Counted from the first letter of the stretch, positions 1 through 10,681 are shown. The stretch is 33,050 bases of DNA from Chara braunii (GCA_003427395.1 BFEA01000094.1:2179521-2212570), one strand, 5' to 3'. Notes: generated from the sequence alone by a model not told the origin. Translations and numbers: made by a program.

Positions 1-90
<90 letters not shown>
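1..90. repeat. (GA)n microsatellite
   Basis: Uninterrupted AG/GA dinucleotide repeat from the first base of the window, so it probably continues to the left. It is followed directly by CTCTGATC. Confidence 0.98.
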
Positions 91-92
<2 letters not shown>

Positions 93-807
93 CTGATCAT
101 ACAAACAAGTTTGAAGGCGGGGGGGGAAGGGGAACAACCTGCTATTCGTCGTTGTCTCAGCTTTTAAGAACCAAAAGAAGAAGAATCTGAAAATCAAGGC
201 GCACCCGCTTTCTGCTCTCTGATGATGGCCCTTGGCCATGCAACCACTCGTACACACACACACACACACACACCGTTCTTACTCAGGTACTAATGATCCC
301 GACCGCTATGTACCATCCTCCGCACAACAACGATTGTCACCCGCCAACTCAGCTTTTGCACCAACTTGCCCAAATCCCACAGCTCGGCGTGGCCACCTGA
401 CGCACAACCTTGCATACACTTCAGTCAGCTCGTCCAGACTTTCCGACTAGCTACTTGCACATCACCTAACCACAACTTCCCTGAAGTTGGAAGCTGGCTT
501 GAGAGAGATATTTTCGTACACGCTTGCGTGTTTTATAGTTGCGAAGAGGGGAATAGAAGATGACGAAGAGTGGGGTGGAGATAGGAGGGGGTGAAAACAT
601 GGATTAGGTTAATCGCCCGGGGAAAGCCATATCGGTCCCCATGAGTTCCTTCGCAGCCAATTAGCTCACAACGTCTGGGGAGTATCCTTCTTACACGATG
701 TCACGTGGCAGCTCGAATACAGTGGGGGGAGTGGATCGATAGGGAGTTCATGTATGAGGATGAATGTGGGAAGGAGGAGAGCGCGAAGAATAGCGTGGAG
801 CGAGACC
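91..807. other. Intergenic stretch with a short (CA)n tract
   Basis: No coding region is convincing here. The short open frames at 232-563 have low-complexity or random-looking translations and no recognisable motif. A (CA)11 microsatellite lies at about 252-273. The right half, from about 540, is rich in purines. Confidence 0.6.
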
Positions 808-1468
808 AAGATTCAAACAAGAAGGAGTGGGGGAGACGCCCGAAGGGAGAGGGGATGAAAAATAGTTACATGTGAAGGGGGGAAGACGTGAAGAGGAGAA
901 GGGTGAAGACGACATGGGTCATCGTGGAAAGCGAGGAAAGATTGCACGCATGGCGCTAGTGCAGAAAAGAAAAAGGCAGCGAAGCAGTTACGTTTCGTTT
1001 ATCCTAGTTCAAAAACTCATTCAGGATTGCAAAATTCAAAAGCAACATCAGCGTGCGGAATTGGGCGTGCCAAAATCCTACGTCTATCTAGCGTCCTACA
1101 AAAAATTCACAGATCTTTCATGGGTGAGTGTGGGAACATCCACTTGCAAGAAACTGGAAGGACACGTCAATGGGAGGAGCGTCTGTAATTTTTGGTGTTC
1201 CCAACTGCCGAACAAAATTCATAGCGAGCTCGCTAAGGCGAGCGTAATTCCTATGTAGATGCATGCATTCCCGAAAAGAAATTGCAAAGAAGTCCAAAAG
1301 AAACATAATCTTAGACATGAGAGGGTCTGGTCGGGCTGCGATTCCATGCACTGAGGTGATAGAGCAAAAGAGGGGTGCCCCCAAAACCAAAGAGAAATCT
1401 GAAAAGTAGGAAAAACAAAAGCTTATGGCTTCAGACGATCGTTTGGGTATGGAATCTGGTACGTCACA
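808..1468 (-). repeat. Dispersed repeat, copy A (full length)
   Basis: This segment aligns along its whole length with 13462-14114 and partly with 9120-9561, all in the same orientation. Shared landmarks include ACGTTTCGTTTA, AAAATTCAAAAGCAACATCAG, CATCCACTTGCAAGAAA and GAGAGGGTCTGGT, and a common end at GTACGTCACA. The minus strand keeps an open frame ending ASGCSHTHP-stop at about 1118, and a matching frame occurs in the other two copies. The family is not recognised. It could be an LTR-like or non-autonomous transposon sequence, or a duplicated gene fragment. No clean terminal repeats or target duplications are visible. Confidence 0.85.
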
Positions 1469-1949
1469 TATGTGATGTTCAAGGGGTTTTAAAATTATGT
1501 GATCTTCTGATTGCATGCACGTTAGTCCAGCTAATGTACATGAGAAAGAGAGGGAAGGAGAGAGAGGAACCCAACGTATCAACAAGCATAGGAGCGCACA
1601 TTGGCACATCAACAAGCAGAGGGAAGCACGTGGTGGCGCAAACTTCAATTGCAATATCCTCATGCAGTTCGTTGTCGTGCCTCGTCGTTAATCGTCCACT
1701 GTCCAGGAGTGCCTTGCTATCTTCTAAATGGCATCGTCTGGATCTAGCTCGCAGACTCATTGATGCTCCGCTCGGTTGTAACTAACAAGGAGGGGAGAGG
1801 AAGGGGGTCAGGGCCATTGTTGTGGAAGTCGGGGAAGGTAATCAAAAGTTTCGTCACCAAGATTAACAAAATGAACAATTCGGTGAGCGTGGGGGAATCG
1901 ATGATTTGGTTGCGTGAGAGAAGCGAGTATATTTCGAGTTCCTTCGTCA
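1469..1949. other. Intergenic, no recognisable feature
   Basis: Overlapping short open frames on both strands give no recognisable domain. Part of the minus-strand frame at 1744-1950 may be the tail of the decayed frame upstream at 1950-3140. Nothing else is seen. Confidence 0.5.
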
Positions 1950-3140
1950 ATGGCTCATCCTCCTTGTCCTCCTCCTCCTTACTTTCTGCTTCTTCTTCGT
2001 CATCCTCTTCAGTTGTGGACTCAGCTTCAACTTCCTCCTCTTCTTCCTCTGCTTGTTGATCGGGAAAGCTATTGATTCGGTATCGTCGTCAGAGGGCATT
2101 TCCCCGTTCTCTCTGTGAGATGCCCCAAAATCTCTCTAATCGGAGTTGTCGGGGGAGACTTTGTCCAAGTCCATAAATTTCCACCCGGCTGGGTCGTGTT
2201 GGGCAAGGAAGTGTCCAACATCCTCTATGCAGCTAGTTCATATGACCGTCGGAGCCAACGTTCTCTCCAAGGTTACTGGATCCGTCTGGTTCAGATCACT
2301 AGGATCGAAGGAGATGATACTTAGAGGCAGGTCATCAACGATCTTTGCCAGGAAGACCAAGATTTCGTTGGCTACGGTCGCTCTCCTCGCAGTGGCACCT
2401 CACCAAAGAGGGGTCCCACTAGAAGCCCACTTGTATCTGACGGCCACACTTGGGCTAGAGGCAGAGTAATCTCGTCCGGGAAGACCACATCCCGATTTTC
2501 GTAATAGTTTGCCCAATGCGCCTTCATCGAGAGTAGACACAAGCTCGTGGCCACGAGTCCAACCCAATCGTGAATATATCGAGGACGAAAGAGAGGGATA
2601 ATTATTTGACGGGTTTCAAGAGAGAGTAGGGGATTGGCCCAAGATGACCATAGACTTGGAAGATCAGAGGGGAAAGAGAAGGTAGAGGGCGATTCATCGA
2701 CGAGGATGGTGGATAGGACGAAGAGCATGAAGTAGTGGGGCCGGCAGATCCGATGTACAGGATCGCAAGGAGAAAGTGTCGATGCACTCTATACCCACCA
2801 CCTGATTGTCTGGCCTGGCCAGCCGCAGCCGCAAATCTGTCACCAATTCACATGCCCACTCTATTACGTCGCTATGTCGCTGAGTGTCGATGCTGCACAG
2901 ATCGTCGTCGAACACGACAATCACTGTCACGTCACTTTACCCTGGTAGAGAGAAACACAAAGACGTTGATGCCTCCACAAGGATCATCGTCGATCCATGA
3001 TCCGTCGAGATCGTCACTTCCATTGTTGTATGCCTAGCTTGCTGGTTGAATAGTTGAACGAATCGCAATAGATCGGGGTTGAGTCGTTAAGGAACCACTT
3101 GGCGAAACTGTAGAGACGGTCGGGGTTGAAGAAGTTGAGC
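1950..3140 (-). pseudogene. Decayed minus-strand open frame of unknown family
   Basis: On the minus strand, long runs read like real protein but are separated by frameshifts and stops. From right to left they include NPDRLYSFAKWFLNDSTPI (about 3120-3060), a stretch with VTVIVVFDDDLCSIDTQR (about 2935-2880), IHDWVGLVATSLCLLSMKAH (about 2575-2515) followed by YYENRDVVFPDEITLPLAQ, then NEILVFLAKIVDDLPLSII (about 2360-2305), WKFMDLDKVSPDNSD (about 2190-2145) and a Glu/Lys-rich tail near 2050-1950. The orientation is that of the neighbouring Ty3/gypsy relic, so this could be an accessory frame downstream of its integrase or an independent captured gene. The family is not recognised. The call rests on the contrast between the protein-like runs and the clear breaks. 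Confidence 0.45.
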
Positions 3141-3227
3141 TGAGATGACTTGTTCAAGTGCAAAGCTCATGGCGATGGCTGTGAGCATAGGGTATCAGAT
3201 GAAGAAGAGGAAGGAAGGGCAATATCT

Positions 3228-4370
3228 CTATCTTGAGGAGATAGAGACGAGGAGGAAGAAGCGAGAGGATCGTGGTAGGGAAGAGGGCGAAGGTATAAGG
3301 CGGATGATAGGAAGGGAGCTATGGTTGGCGCTCGTTTCCGGAGCGATGCGCATTGTATCCGCCTCGTTAGGACCAAGTTCAATTGCGCGAAAACAGCCAG
3401 AAAACTTAGGAGCAAGATTCCGGTCGCGTGCACATTTACGTAGTTGTACAAGGTCCCTCAATTTATACAAAATTTGAGGGCCCACATTTCCGTTTCGGGG
3501 CTCATATCTGCGAATCTGTCTACCGTGGGCCAATCCAATCATTTTTTTCCTTTTACGGGTCAATCTAGGGACTGCCTTTTCCATTAATTGGACGTACATT
3601 TTGGCCTTAGCCTTAAAGGAAGTCTGCGCGTCCTTTCCCAGTGGCTCGACATTTTTCGAGGTATCTCGGTTGATGATGCACGGAATATTGTTGGTCCATA
3701 GTGGGAAGGGGGTGAGTCGTGTCAATTCGTGAGGGGTGGCCCGCTGAATTCCAATGATTTGGTATACTATCTCAGGCCAAGGACGGGTGTCATTAGCCGT
3801 TAGATTCCGACATAGGGTGATTTTAATCATTTGGTTCGCATTTTTCTCGAGTCAGTTGGATTGGGAGACATGAGGAGCAATCTGTTGAAGGGCGACACCT
3901 CTACGTGTCAATAGTTCTTGTACCTTAAACTCATCTCCATTGTCGGTTAAAATCTCTTATGTATATAAATAGGTATTGAGGAATCTGTCGATTAGGTATC
4001 TATCTTTGAGGCCTTGCGTGTCTTGCACGGGTAAACTTATGTGTATTTTCAAAAATGAGAAGCTAAAACTAATAAAATCGAATATTCGCAAGGATTAGGA
4101 CTAGGTGGCACGTCAATATCTGTCGTATGCATTGCTGACATGCAGAAAGGGGCGTTCTACCTTTGTCGGAACTATAGTATTTGGCTCGCGGATCGGGGCT
4201 CGATCTGCGGCATAAACTAGGCAATTACCGACGACATGCCTAATATCTTCGTGAATATTAGACTAGAACGACAGATTTCGATCGATAGTTCCTTCTGTGA
4301 CACTTATTGCAAAATGAGCGGCTCGTTCCTCGTGAGCGGGTTGGGTCCAATCGTACCGTTGAAACAGGTG
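3228..4370 (-). pseudogene. Integrase domain of the Ty3/gypsy relic (broken)
   Basis: Integrase would join element cDNA to host DNA. At about 4330-4180 the N-terminal zinc-binding region is visible: AHEERAAHFAI gives the two His, but the CxxC half reads NCLVY, so the second Cys is lost, and an in-frame TAG lies between them near 4256. The catalytic core shows LTDNGDEF at about 3950-3925, carrying the central Asp. The final acidic motif region follows, with a TGA inside the SN.LEKNAN segment near 3850. From 3830 to 3228 a frame without stops reads PWPEIVYQIIGIQRATPHEL, the usual core C-terminal segment, then LAPKFSGCFRAIELGPN, the SH3-like C-terminal region. The first catalytic Asp could not be placed because of stops at 4110-4080. 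Confidence 0.8.
3831..4262 (-). pseudogene. Interrupted integrase core segment
   Basis: This is the part of the integrase with the most damage. The minus-strand translation carries stops at about 4256, 4110, 4098, 4092 and 3970 before the LTDNG motif, and one more near 3850. The residual similarity comes from the motif order only. It separates the two open frames at 4263-4772 and 3228-3830, which belong to one ancestral gene. Confidence 0.6.
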
Positions 4371-5019
4371 TGGAACCGTCAACCATAATTCTGATCCGTT
4401 CGTTTTACGCTTCTCCAGATCGTCGTTGATCCATCGGTAATCCCAAGATTTCTCGGATGCACGACGTTTGTCATGCTTTGTGTGACCGTCTAGTGATTCG
4501 CCAACTAATTTCGTCAGTGGGATTTTATCCGTCCAGACTTCTACTCGTTCGAACTTCTCAGCATAATCAAGTCCGTCAGTTCGAGCGGCCTCGAATAAAG
4601 CTTCCGTGGGACGGACTTCGAGCGGCCTCGAATAGACCTTTCGTGGGAAACTTATCCGAACGACACAGAGGACACTTTCATACTTTGCTAACCGTCCGAT
4701 ATTGAATACATGCGCTATGATCGCGATTGACACACGTGGCACAGTCGACCCAATCGACAAATCCCGACTCATTGGAATGAAAATTCACTCAATAAACTCA
4801 CGAAATACACGTGCAAAAATCTAAAAAGAACGAAGGGTGAGGGAACTGAGAACAGGTAGAAAGATCAAGGGGAGAGGAGGGAGCATCCATCTCTTGAAGA
4901 TTCAAACCCTCTAGAGGATTTCCACCTCACCGTACTTGTGCTCGCTCTTCGATTCAAGATCGTTTCACAGGGTCATCTCCTCACTTGTTAGGAACCTTGT
5001 TAAGCCGGTGTAGACGTGT

Positions 5020-5360
5020 CAGTCCGTCGGTGTTTCCATGTCGCTCATGTTTTCTGTGGCGAATATCAAATTTCATGTTGTGCAACGTGGTGGACCATTG
5101 TCTCGTCATACTTCTTCAAGGCCAGGAGCGGTTTGTGATCCGCAACCAACATGAACTTCCAACCGTATAAGTAGGTTCGAAAATTACGGATTGCCCACAA
5201 CGCGGCAAAGCATTCTCCGGTCAGCACATAGTAGTTGCTCTTGCAGGGAGATACTGTCTTTGAAGCATACTCCACCACGTGTCCCAAAAATGGGATCTTT
5301 GTTAGGAAAAATTGACACGTTTCAAGAGCAGCTTTGAGACCTGCGTCTTTCACCATATGC
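5020..5360 (-). pseudogene. RNase H region fused to RT thumb by an internal deletion
   Basis: The minus-strand frame begins in the RT thumb/connection (AALETCQFFLTKIPFLGHVV) and passes at once into the middle of RNase H (EYASKTVSPCKSNYYVLTGE, then ALWAIRNFRTYLYGWKF and VADHKPLLALKK). In intact gypsy elements roughly a hundred residues separate these blocks and include the first RNase H catalytic Asp in a TDAS-type motif. That segment is absent, so an in-frame deletion joined the two sides near 5275. After HHVAQHEI the frame breaks at 5066, and the next conserved block (FDIRHRKHERHGN, about 5070-5030) continues in another frame. RNase H would degrade the RNA strand during reverse transcription; this copy cannot. 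Confidence 0.8.
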
Positions 5361-5850
5361 AGCGTCCACTTATGTGTTGGATATGACCCTCATAGGTGCT
5401 TGAGTACACTAAAATATCATTTATATACAAAGTCACACAATAGTTAATAACAATTTGCGTCAGCTGCGTTTTCTGCACGAAGTTATGAAAAATCATGTCC
5501 ATCGCTCGCTAAAACGTAGCTGGTGCATTACAGATGTTCATCTCACATCGAATCTATTGTCATGCCCCTTTAAAAAGGACGAACGTTGTTTTAAGACGAT
5601 CTTCCTTTTTGACGAGAAGATGATGAAAATCATGTCGGACATCAAACTTGTTGAAAACATGTGCACATCCAGTCGCATCCAACAATTTATCAATCTGAGT
5701 AAGGGCATAAACATCTTTAATCCTGATATCGCTTATTTTTTTATAGTCAATGCAGATTTGAATTCCTCCCGTCTTCTTTGGTACAATCACTATTGGAAAC
5801 GACTAAGGTCGAATCGCGGGTTCGATCCACCCATCAACTTCAAACTCCTT
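5361..5850 (-). pseudogene. Reverse transcriptase domain of the Ty3/gypsy relic (broken)
   Basis: The RT fingers and palm are recognisable: IVPKKTGGIQICIDYKKISD at about 5790-5730, then KFDVRHDFHHLLV with the first catalytic Asp near 5660. The frame stops at 5560. The following conserved block CNAPATF, stop, RAMDMIFHNFVQ (about 5530-5470) has a TAG where Gln is usual. The catalytic YxDD box reads YINDILVY (5426-5403), so the first of its two Asp is changed to Asn. Another TAG lies upstream of IVIVPKK near 5808. RT would copy the element RNA into DNA; this copy is inactive on several counts. Confidence 0.88.
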
Positions 5851-5889
5851 AACTCGTTGGAACGTGACAAGTCGTTGTGCTGAAGAGTA

Positions 5890-6581
5890 TCAATATGTGG
5901 TGCAGCTAATCGGCGAATGACTCCCCGTAAGGATTTCATGCTCAGTCACATTCGTCATTCTGATGTCGTGATCATACGCCCTCAATACTACTGCGTATGT
6001 ATACAACACATCTGTTAAAAACTTCCTTATTTTCTTGGGGACATGAGACGAGGCTTCAATCGTTGGATAAGTAGCGAAGATATCGAGTTGGATCTCAAAC
6101 CAATCACGGTTTGGCGGATGCATTCCTTTTACGATGGAAAACATTAAACTGCTGGTTCGAATTGAGAACACAATAGTGAGCATTTGCGATTCCGTGAGAC
6201 TGATCATCTCAATGTTTTTCTCTTCTTTGTCAATTTTCGGATCAGTGGTGCTCGGCGCAATCTTCAATCTAGTTACCTCCATCATTTCTTTCGTTGGTTC
6301 AGGAACGTTATTAATCGGTGCCTCACTGCCTCTGTGTTTTTTCAATTAGTCCTACCATTGCATCTTTCGTAAGTAAAGGTCGAGGTAGTAGAGAGGTCTA
6401 GATATTGTGTCATGTGTTGGTATCTCTTTCGGAGGGACAATGTGACCTCGTACAAGGTGTGAGGGGGTTCCAAAAGGTCAGTCATATCTTCGATTTGCAG
6501 TAGTAGGTTCTCCGAGGAACGAGGCAAAATGGATTTGAGTCTCTGTGAAAGTAGGAAAGGTCGCCAAAGGTGAGGGAACAT
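5890..6581 (-). pseudogene. Pol linker between protease and RT (degenerate)
   Basis: Two minus-strand frames (6581-6342 and 6345-5890) overlap slightly and lie just upstream of the RT block in the direction of the element. The second includes FEIQLDIFATYPTIEASSH and RKFLTDVLYTYAVVLRAYDH and is acidic and charged, as expected for the region before RT. No named domain is recognised. Assignment rests on position, orientation and the absence of a better explanation. Confidence 0.5.
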
Positions 6582-6599
6582 AGTTAAATTGAGTCTTCA

Positions 6600-8050
6600 A
6601 TCGGAAAGAAGATGCAATTTGTGGAATCGTTCAGAATTCTTCTTTGGTTTCATGTACAAAGAGTCGAACCAACTCGCTCTAATCTTCTTCCATTGGCAGA
6701 TGTTCCAACAGTCTCGTGTAATCACTCTCATTGTATTCTTCTTCTTTTGGAGAAGGAGACCCTTCACTGCTTCCTTCTGGCAGGTCGGTCTCGATTTCTT
6801 CTGATTTCGTCTACAACCATTATAGGTCGCCAAGCGAATTTTTCCTCTCACCCATATCCGGACCCAATCCAAGCCTTGATATATCATGTGTATCCGTACC
6901 CAGTGCCACCCACGTCAATTTTTTTTTTTACCCAGACTCACCCAACCCGAGCTAATTAATTTTTTTTTTATCCGTGCCCAGTTGTCCCAGCATCTGCAGT
7001 AGAATCCTTAGCCCTACCCAACCACACCCAGACCTCAATCTTCTCCACCCGCATCCACCCGCACTCACTACCAATTTTCATCCATCCATGCCCGACCGTA
7101 CCCATACCCAAAATTTACCACCCACCATGCATTTTTTTTCCCCTTAATTTCAAACTTAGGTCTATGTATTTTCGAAATCCACTTTCCATCTTCAAACCAC
7201 CGCACTTGCGACAACTTTGTTTGCAATAATTCGATAAAACATTCAAACAATTGAAGTTACATTGAGAAAATGACAAGCATATCAAACATTTGAATGAGTT
7301 GCAAAGGTGGGTCAGCGACCTTTTTTTTCCCCTTCAAAAAGGCCAAGTGCCCGAGGCTTGCATTACAAGTTACAACATTCCAATTTTGTGACGCAAAAAT
7401 TTGCATAACCCCGAGAGCGGCATTGATTGCTTCCCCCCAAAAGAGAAGGATTGACTTCCTCTCACATGCTCCACTAAAAATATTGCATAACCCCAAGAGA
7501 GAGGCATTGATTGCTTCCCCCTAAAAGGCCCAACCCCGCTCCACTGCTCACCGCATGCACAAAAGACAAAAAAAAAAAAGGCGGTGAATCTTCTCATGAT
7601 GTACCAGAAGATTCATTTTTATTTTACATATTTGATGAGTAGTGGAGTGAGGCCCGCTGGTTTGCGACTTTGCATAACATCTTTTGCCCATTTTTTTAGG
7701 GCATATTCCCACAACAGGTGAAAAAAAAACAACGACGGGAAAATAAGAACGAGGGGGCGGATTTCTTACTAACAGAACCCCAATACCTGCCATATTGTCG
7801 GTGAAAAGGACCCAATCTAAATTAATATTGCGGCCTGACCCTAATACTACCTACTACCTGGAAGGCAAATACCTATATTAGCTTTATGGCCTACAGGCGT
7901 CGGGTCACCCAGACCAAATCTCCACCCAACCGTACCCGCCCGGGGAATCGAGACAACACCCAGCCATGCCCCACTGAAACTTTCACACATATTCACACTC
8001 AGTCGGGCCACTGCATATCCTTTGGGGCCATACCCACAACCATCCAAAAC
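6600..8050. other. Non-coding block inside the gypsy relic, ACCC-rich
   Basis: This block separates protease from the pol linker and has no convincing coding content. About 6840-7110 and 7800-8045 are both enriched in ACCCA/TACCC words on the plus strand, and 7120-7800 is AT-rich with short poly-T and poly-A runs. The block is much longer than a normal protease-RT spacer. It may be an inserted element whose two ends are the ACCC-rich parts, but no terminal repeats or target duplication were found. Confidence 0.4.
7401..7527 (+). repeat. Partial direct duplication, 82-bp offset
   Basis: The sequence from TTGCATAACCCC through GGCATTGATTGCTTCCCCC at 7401-7444 recurs at 7483-7527 with a few changes. 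The copies are separated by about 38 bp. It is a local tandem duplication of unknown origin. Confidence 0.85.
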
Positions 8051-8056
8051 TGTCGG

Positions 8057-8356
8057 TTATAGCTGCGTACGGTCGAGTCCGGTGACGGCCACCCGTTGGC
8101 GACCTCTGACATCCATAGCCCAAGGTAATCCCAGTAGCACCGAATACGATCCTATGTCAATCACCAACGTAATTACTAACATGTGCACCTGCTTAATCTT
8201 GATGGCGACATTTTCAATTATCCCGACGATGTGCATGGTTTCTTCATCTGTTGAGATATAGTTATCCTTCAGTGACAGAGGGAGAATGAAGTTTAACCGT
8301 CTGGTCTTTCGAACCATATCGAGTGAAAGTACTACGACGGATGACCTAGTATCCAC
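8057..8356 (-). pseudogene. Retropepsin-like aspartic protease domain (degenerate)
   Basis: The minus-strand frame starts with DTRSSVVVLSLDMV, which matches the active-site region D-T-G-S of retroviral-type proteases with Gly changed to Arg. About 70 residues on it has DIGSYSVLLGLPWAMDV, which matches the conserved C-terminal LLG.PWL block. The spacing fits a gypsy protease of about 100 residues. It would cleave the Gag-Pol polyprotein. Loss of the active-site Gly argues for inactivity. Confidence 0.75.
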
Positions 8357-8485
8357 TAAAGCATTGAACGACTTCCCCCATATCTCACAATCACATTCTG
8401 CATTTTTCTATAGAATCAGGCGAACTTAAATAAAGTGATATTTCTCCGCATATGAAATTGTTGTCAATCGGATGGCTTCAGACTC

Positions 8486-8980
8486 TTACTGTTTTTTCAT
8501 AAAATTGATGATAACTATGGGATTGGGCGAGGAAGGTACTGCTTCTGTCACCTTCTTTTTCTTTAACATTCCTTGGAAACACTGGTATGTGAATCTCTTC
8601 TGGTTCTTTTGACATAGCTGGAGGAGCTTGTCGTTTGTGGCTTCAGAGATGCTTAGCAGATGACTGACGGGGACACAGACTCGAATACTTAATCTCTTTA
8701 GCGTTTGTAAGACATTGATTTCTTTAGTTTGGAATTGAGGACCGATTTCGGATTCACGTTCCACCCATTCAAGTTCATGTTTTTTGGGCCGAATGACTCC
8801 AATTAGTCTTGCCAGCTGGAGGTATTCGGTTGGATCTACGATATTTGCAGCCTCGAAAGAAGCCCCAGAGGTCGATGCAATCATATTCGATTGCATGGGA
8901 GGAAGTGGGGAAGGGGAACCATCCTCTGTTTCACCTGTTCCTTCGAGCAGCACAACTACCCGTCCCTGATTAGTGGTCAC
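8486..8980 (-). pseudogene. Gag-protease spacer of the gypsy relic
   Basis: Minus-strand frame of 164 codons directly upstream of the protease in element orientation. It has a Gly/Glu/Ser/Pro-rich N-terminal part, then ANIVDPTEYLQLARLIGV and a Lys-rich C-terminus. No CCHC knuckle or capsid motif is seen. Position and orientation make it the end of Gag or the Gag-Pol junction. Confidence 0.5.
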
Positions 8981-9119
8981 TGGCGCAGCCGCAGGAAGAG
9001 GTTGATTCCTTTTGGGGAGGTCCAGGGCAAAGTATTTAGGTTTCTAACATGTAACATTTTATCGTTCCTTGTTGTACAACAATCTGGTGAGCTACAGGGG
9101 GAGCAACTAATGTCTAAAT

Positions 9120-9561
9120 AGGAGATGGAAGAAGCGGGAGGCAGAGGAGATGGAAAACAGTTACGGGTAAAGGAGGGAAGACGCTAAAAGGAGAAGGGTG
9201 AAAACGACATGGGTCGTAGCGGGAAGCGGGGAAAACTTGCATGCATGACACTTGTACAAGAAAGAAAAAGGCACCGAAACAATTACGTTTCGTTTATCCT
9301 AATTCAGCGCTCAGAAAGAAAAAGGCACCGAAACAATTACGTTTCGTTTATCCTAATTCAGCGCTCAGAATTCGTTTATCCTAAAACTAATTCAAGATTG
9401 AAAAATTCAAAAGCAACATCAGCGCTCGGAATTGAGCCCGCGAAAATCCTACGTCTATCTAGCTTCCTACAAAAAAATTATAGATCTTTCAGGGGCAAGT
9501 GTGAGAACATCCACTTGCAAGAAATGACACGTTAGCGGAAGAAGCATCCGTGATTTTCGGA
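9120..9561 (-). repeat. Dispersed repeat, copy B (truncated)
   Basis: Aligns with the first two thirds of copies A (808-1468) and C (13462-14114) in the same orientation and stops at about 9561, after GTGATTTTCGGA. The conserved minus-strand frame end is present here too, reading VSFLASGCSHTCP and a stop. It lies beside the gag end of the gypsy relic. It carries its own internal tandem duplication at 9261-9368. Confidence 0.85.
9261..9368 (+). repeat. 54-bp tandem duplication within copy B
   Basis: Two identical 54-bp units (9261-9314 and 9315-9368), each beginning AAAGAAAAAGGCACCGAAAC and ending GCGCTCAG. Copies A and C have the segment once, so the duplication arose within copy B. The perfect identity suggests it is recent or under-corrected in assembly. 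Confidence 0.95.
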
Positions 9562-10620
9562 GAGAGACGTTGTAGTGTCAAACCTCGGTAGATTTCGAGC
9601 CTTAGTCGACCTTACTGTGGGCCCCAGTTGGCTCAGCTCGCCCACGCTCATGCTAAGGGCGCGGGCCATTCGTCCCGGGGTCACCTCCACCTAGTGCTTT
9701 GAGATGGATGGGGGTGGGTCATCGCGCAAGAGAGTTTTGACATTGGGGATGTAGCTCAGCCCTCACGCCGGGTGGTAGTCTCGCTGGTCAATCCGCAACG
9801 CTGATTTTTTTTTTTTTCTTGGTTGTGTTCACAGGCAATTATTTTTTCCAATACGCAGGCAGTCCAAGAGTTCTTTGAGAGTCTCTTTCATCTTGTGCGC
9901 ATGCTAAGCGTCATCCTTAGGTTGCGCACCATTTCCCTAAGCATTGAGATCCTACGGCATCATCGGGGTGCGGTGATGTCGTCCTCCCCCTCGTCTCTAC
10001 GCACCCATAGGGTCCCATACATCTCATTTAACCCTATTGACGCAGGCCCCTTAGTCTTTTCAGGGTCTTTACATGCACGCACACACAACTTCACATTTCC
10101 TTTGGCAAAATTGCACTTCATTCCCTCATTCACACTCTCAAAAGCAATGGTCATTTCCATGGATTGACTTTAAGCTAAGGGTCCCGTGGCCCCTTTGCCC
10201 CTCTTCCCTTTTCCTTTTGCCGCCCGGTTCCTCCCGGCCATATTCTGCTCAAGGCATCCCTAACCTTCACTTGCCTGCACAGTCCCACACAAAGCATAGA
10301 TTCATACAATCCCCCATTGGGGGTCAACACATAGCCCTTCCTACATGTCTATCTTTCCATGTTCTTTGACTTTTTTTTGTTCCCTCTCTCTCATTCAGCC
10401 CATCCTCTTCTCATAGTCATGTAGTCGGGGAAATGGTTGAGTCAAACTGACCTTGCTTTAACTTATACTTTCTCCCGGATTTCGCATTTTTCTCACTCTT
10501 TCAACCGTCATTTCCTTTCCCTTCTTGGTGGTACAAGGGACCGGCTACCCTTCCCTTGCCCTCTTTCTCCACCAAGTGTGATCTGATTTTTTTTACCGTT
10601 CGCACCCTGGCAATGTAACA
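9562..10620. other. Intergenic stretch, no gene recognised
   Basis: No convincing coding region. It holds a GC-rich part (9600-9720), a tRNA-like fragment listed separately (9745-9795), and a pyrimidine-rich part from 9980 to 10620 with many CCC and TTT runs. The plus-strand frame at 9823-10167 has no recognisable motif. Confidence 0.5.
9745..9810 (+). other. tRNA-Ala-like fragment, possible SINE head
   Basis: GGGGATGTAGCTCAG matches the 5-prime end of eukaryotic tRNA-Ala, including a good pol III A box (TAGCTCAG). About 30 bp on, GGTCAATCC at 9786-9794 resembles a B box with one base missing, and a run of T follows from about 9805. The middle part does not fold as a tRNA, so it is not a functional tRNA gene. 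It may be a decayed tRNA-derived retroposon. Confidence 0.35.
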
Positions 10621-10678
10621 AGTGAGGAGAGAAGGGTCAATCATATGCCAAGTAAGGGGAAGGGAGAGAGGGGCAAGG

Positions 10679-10681
<3 letters not shown>

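Larger units (their letters stand above)
3228..8980 (-). mobile_element. Degenerate Ty3/gypsy-type LTR retrotransposon (internal region)
   Basis: On the minus strand, read right to left, the order is gag-like/protease spacer (8980-8486), retropepsin (8356-8057), a pol linker (6581-5890), reverse transcriptase (about 5850-5390), RNase H (about 5356-5020) and integrase (about 4370-3240). Protease-RT-RNase H-integrase is the diagnostic Ty3/gypsy order; Ty1/copia has integrase before RT. Every domain carries stops, frameshifts or lost key residues, so the element is dead. The stretch between protease and RT is about 1.5 kb of non-coding sequence, which suggests a later insertion. No LTR pair was confirmed. 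The dispersed repeat copies at 808-1468 and 9120-9561 flank it in the same orientation, but a third copy also exists away from the element. Confidence 0.85.

Noticed and set aside
5816-5832. Perfect pol III B-box-like word GGTTCGATCC.
   Set aside because: It lies in the reverse transcriptase pseudogene, with no A box at the right distance and no tRNA-like surroundings. It is best explained as chance within coding remains.
808-9561. Dispersed repeat copies A and B as the two LTRs of the gypsy relic.
   Set aside because: Orientation and flanking position fit, but a third copy stands alone at 13462-14114, no TG...CA termini, primer-binding site or polypurine tract was found, and copy A is more than 1.7 kb from the integrase end. 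It is kept only as an alternative.
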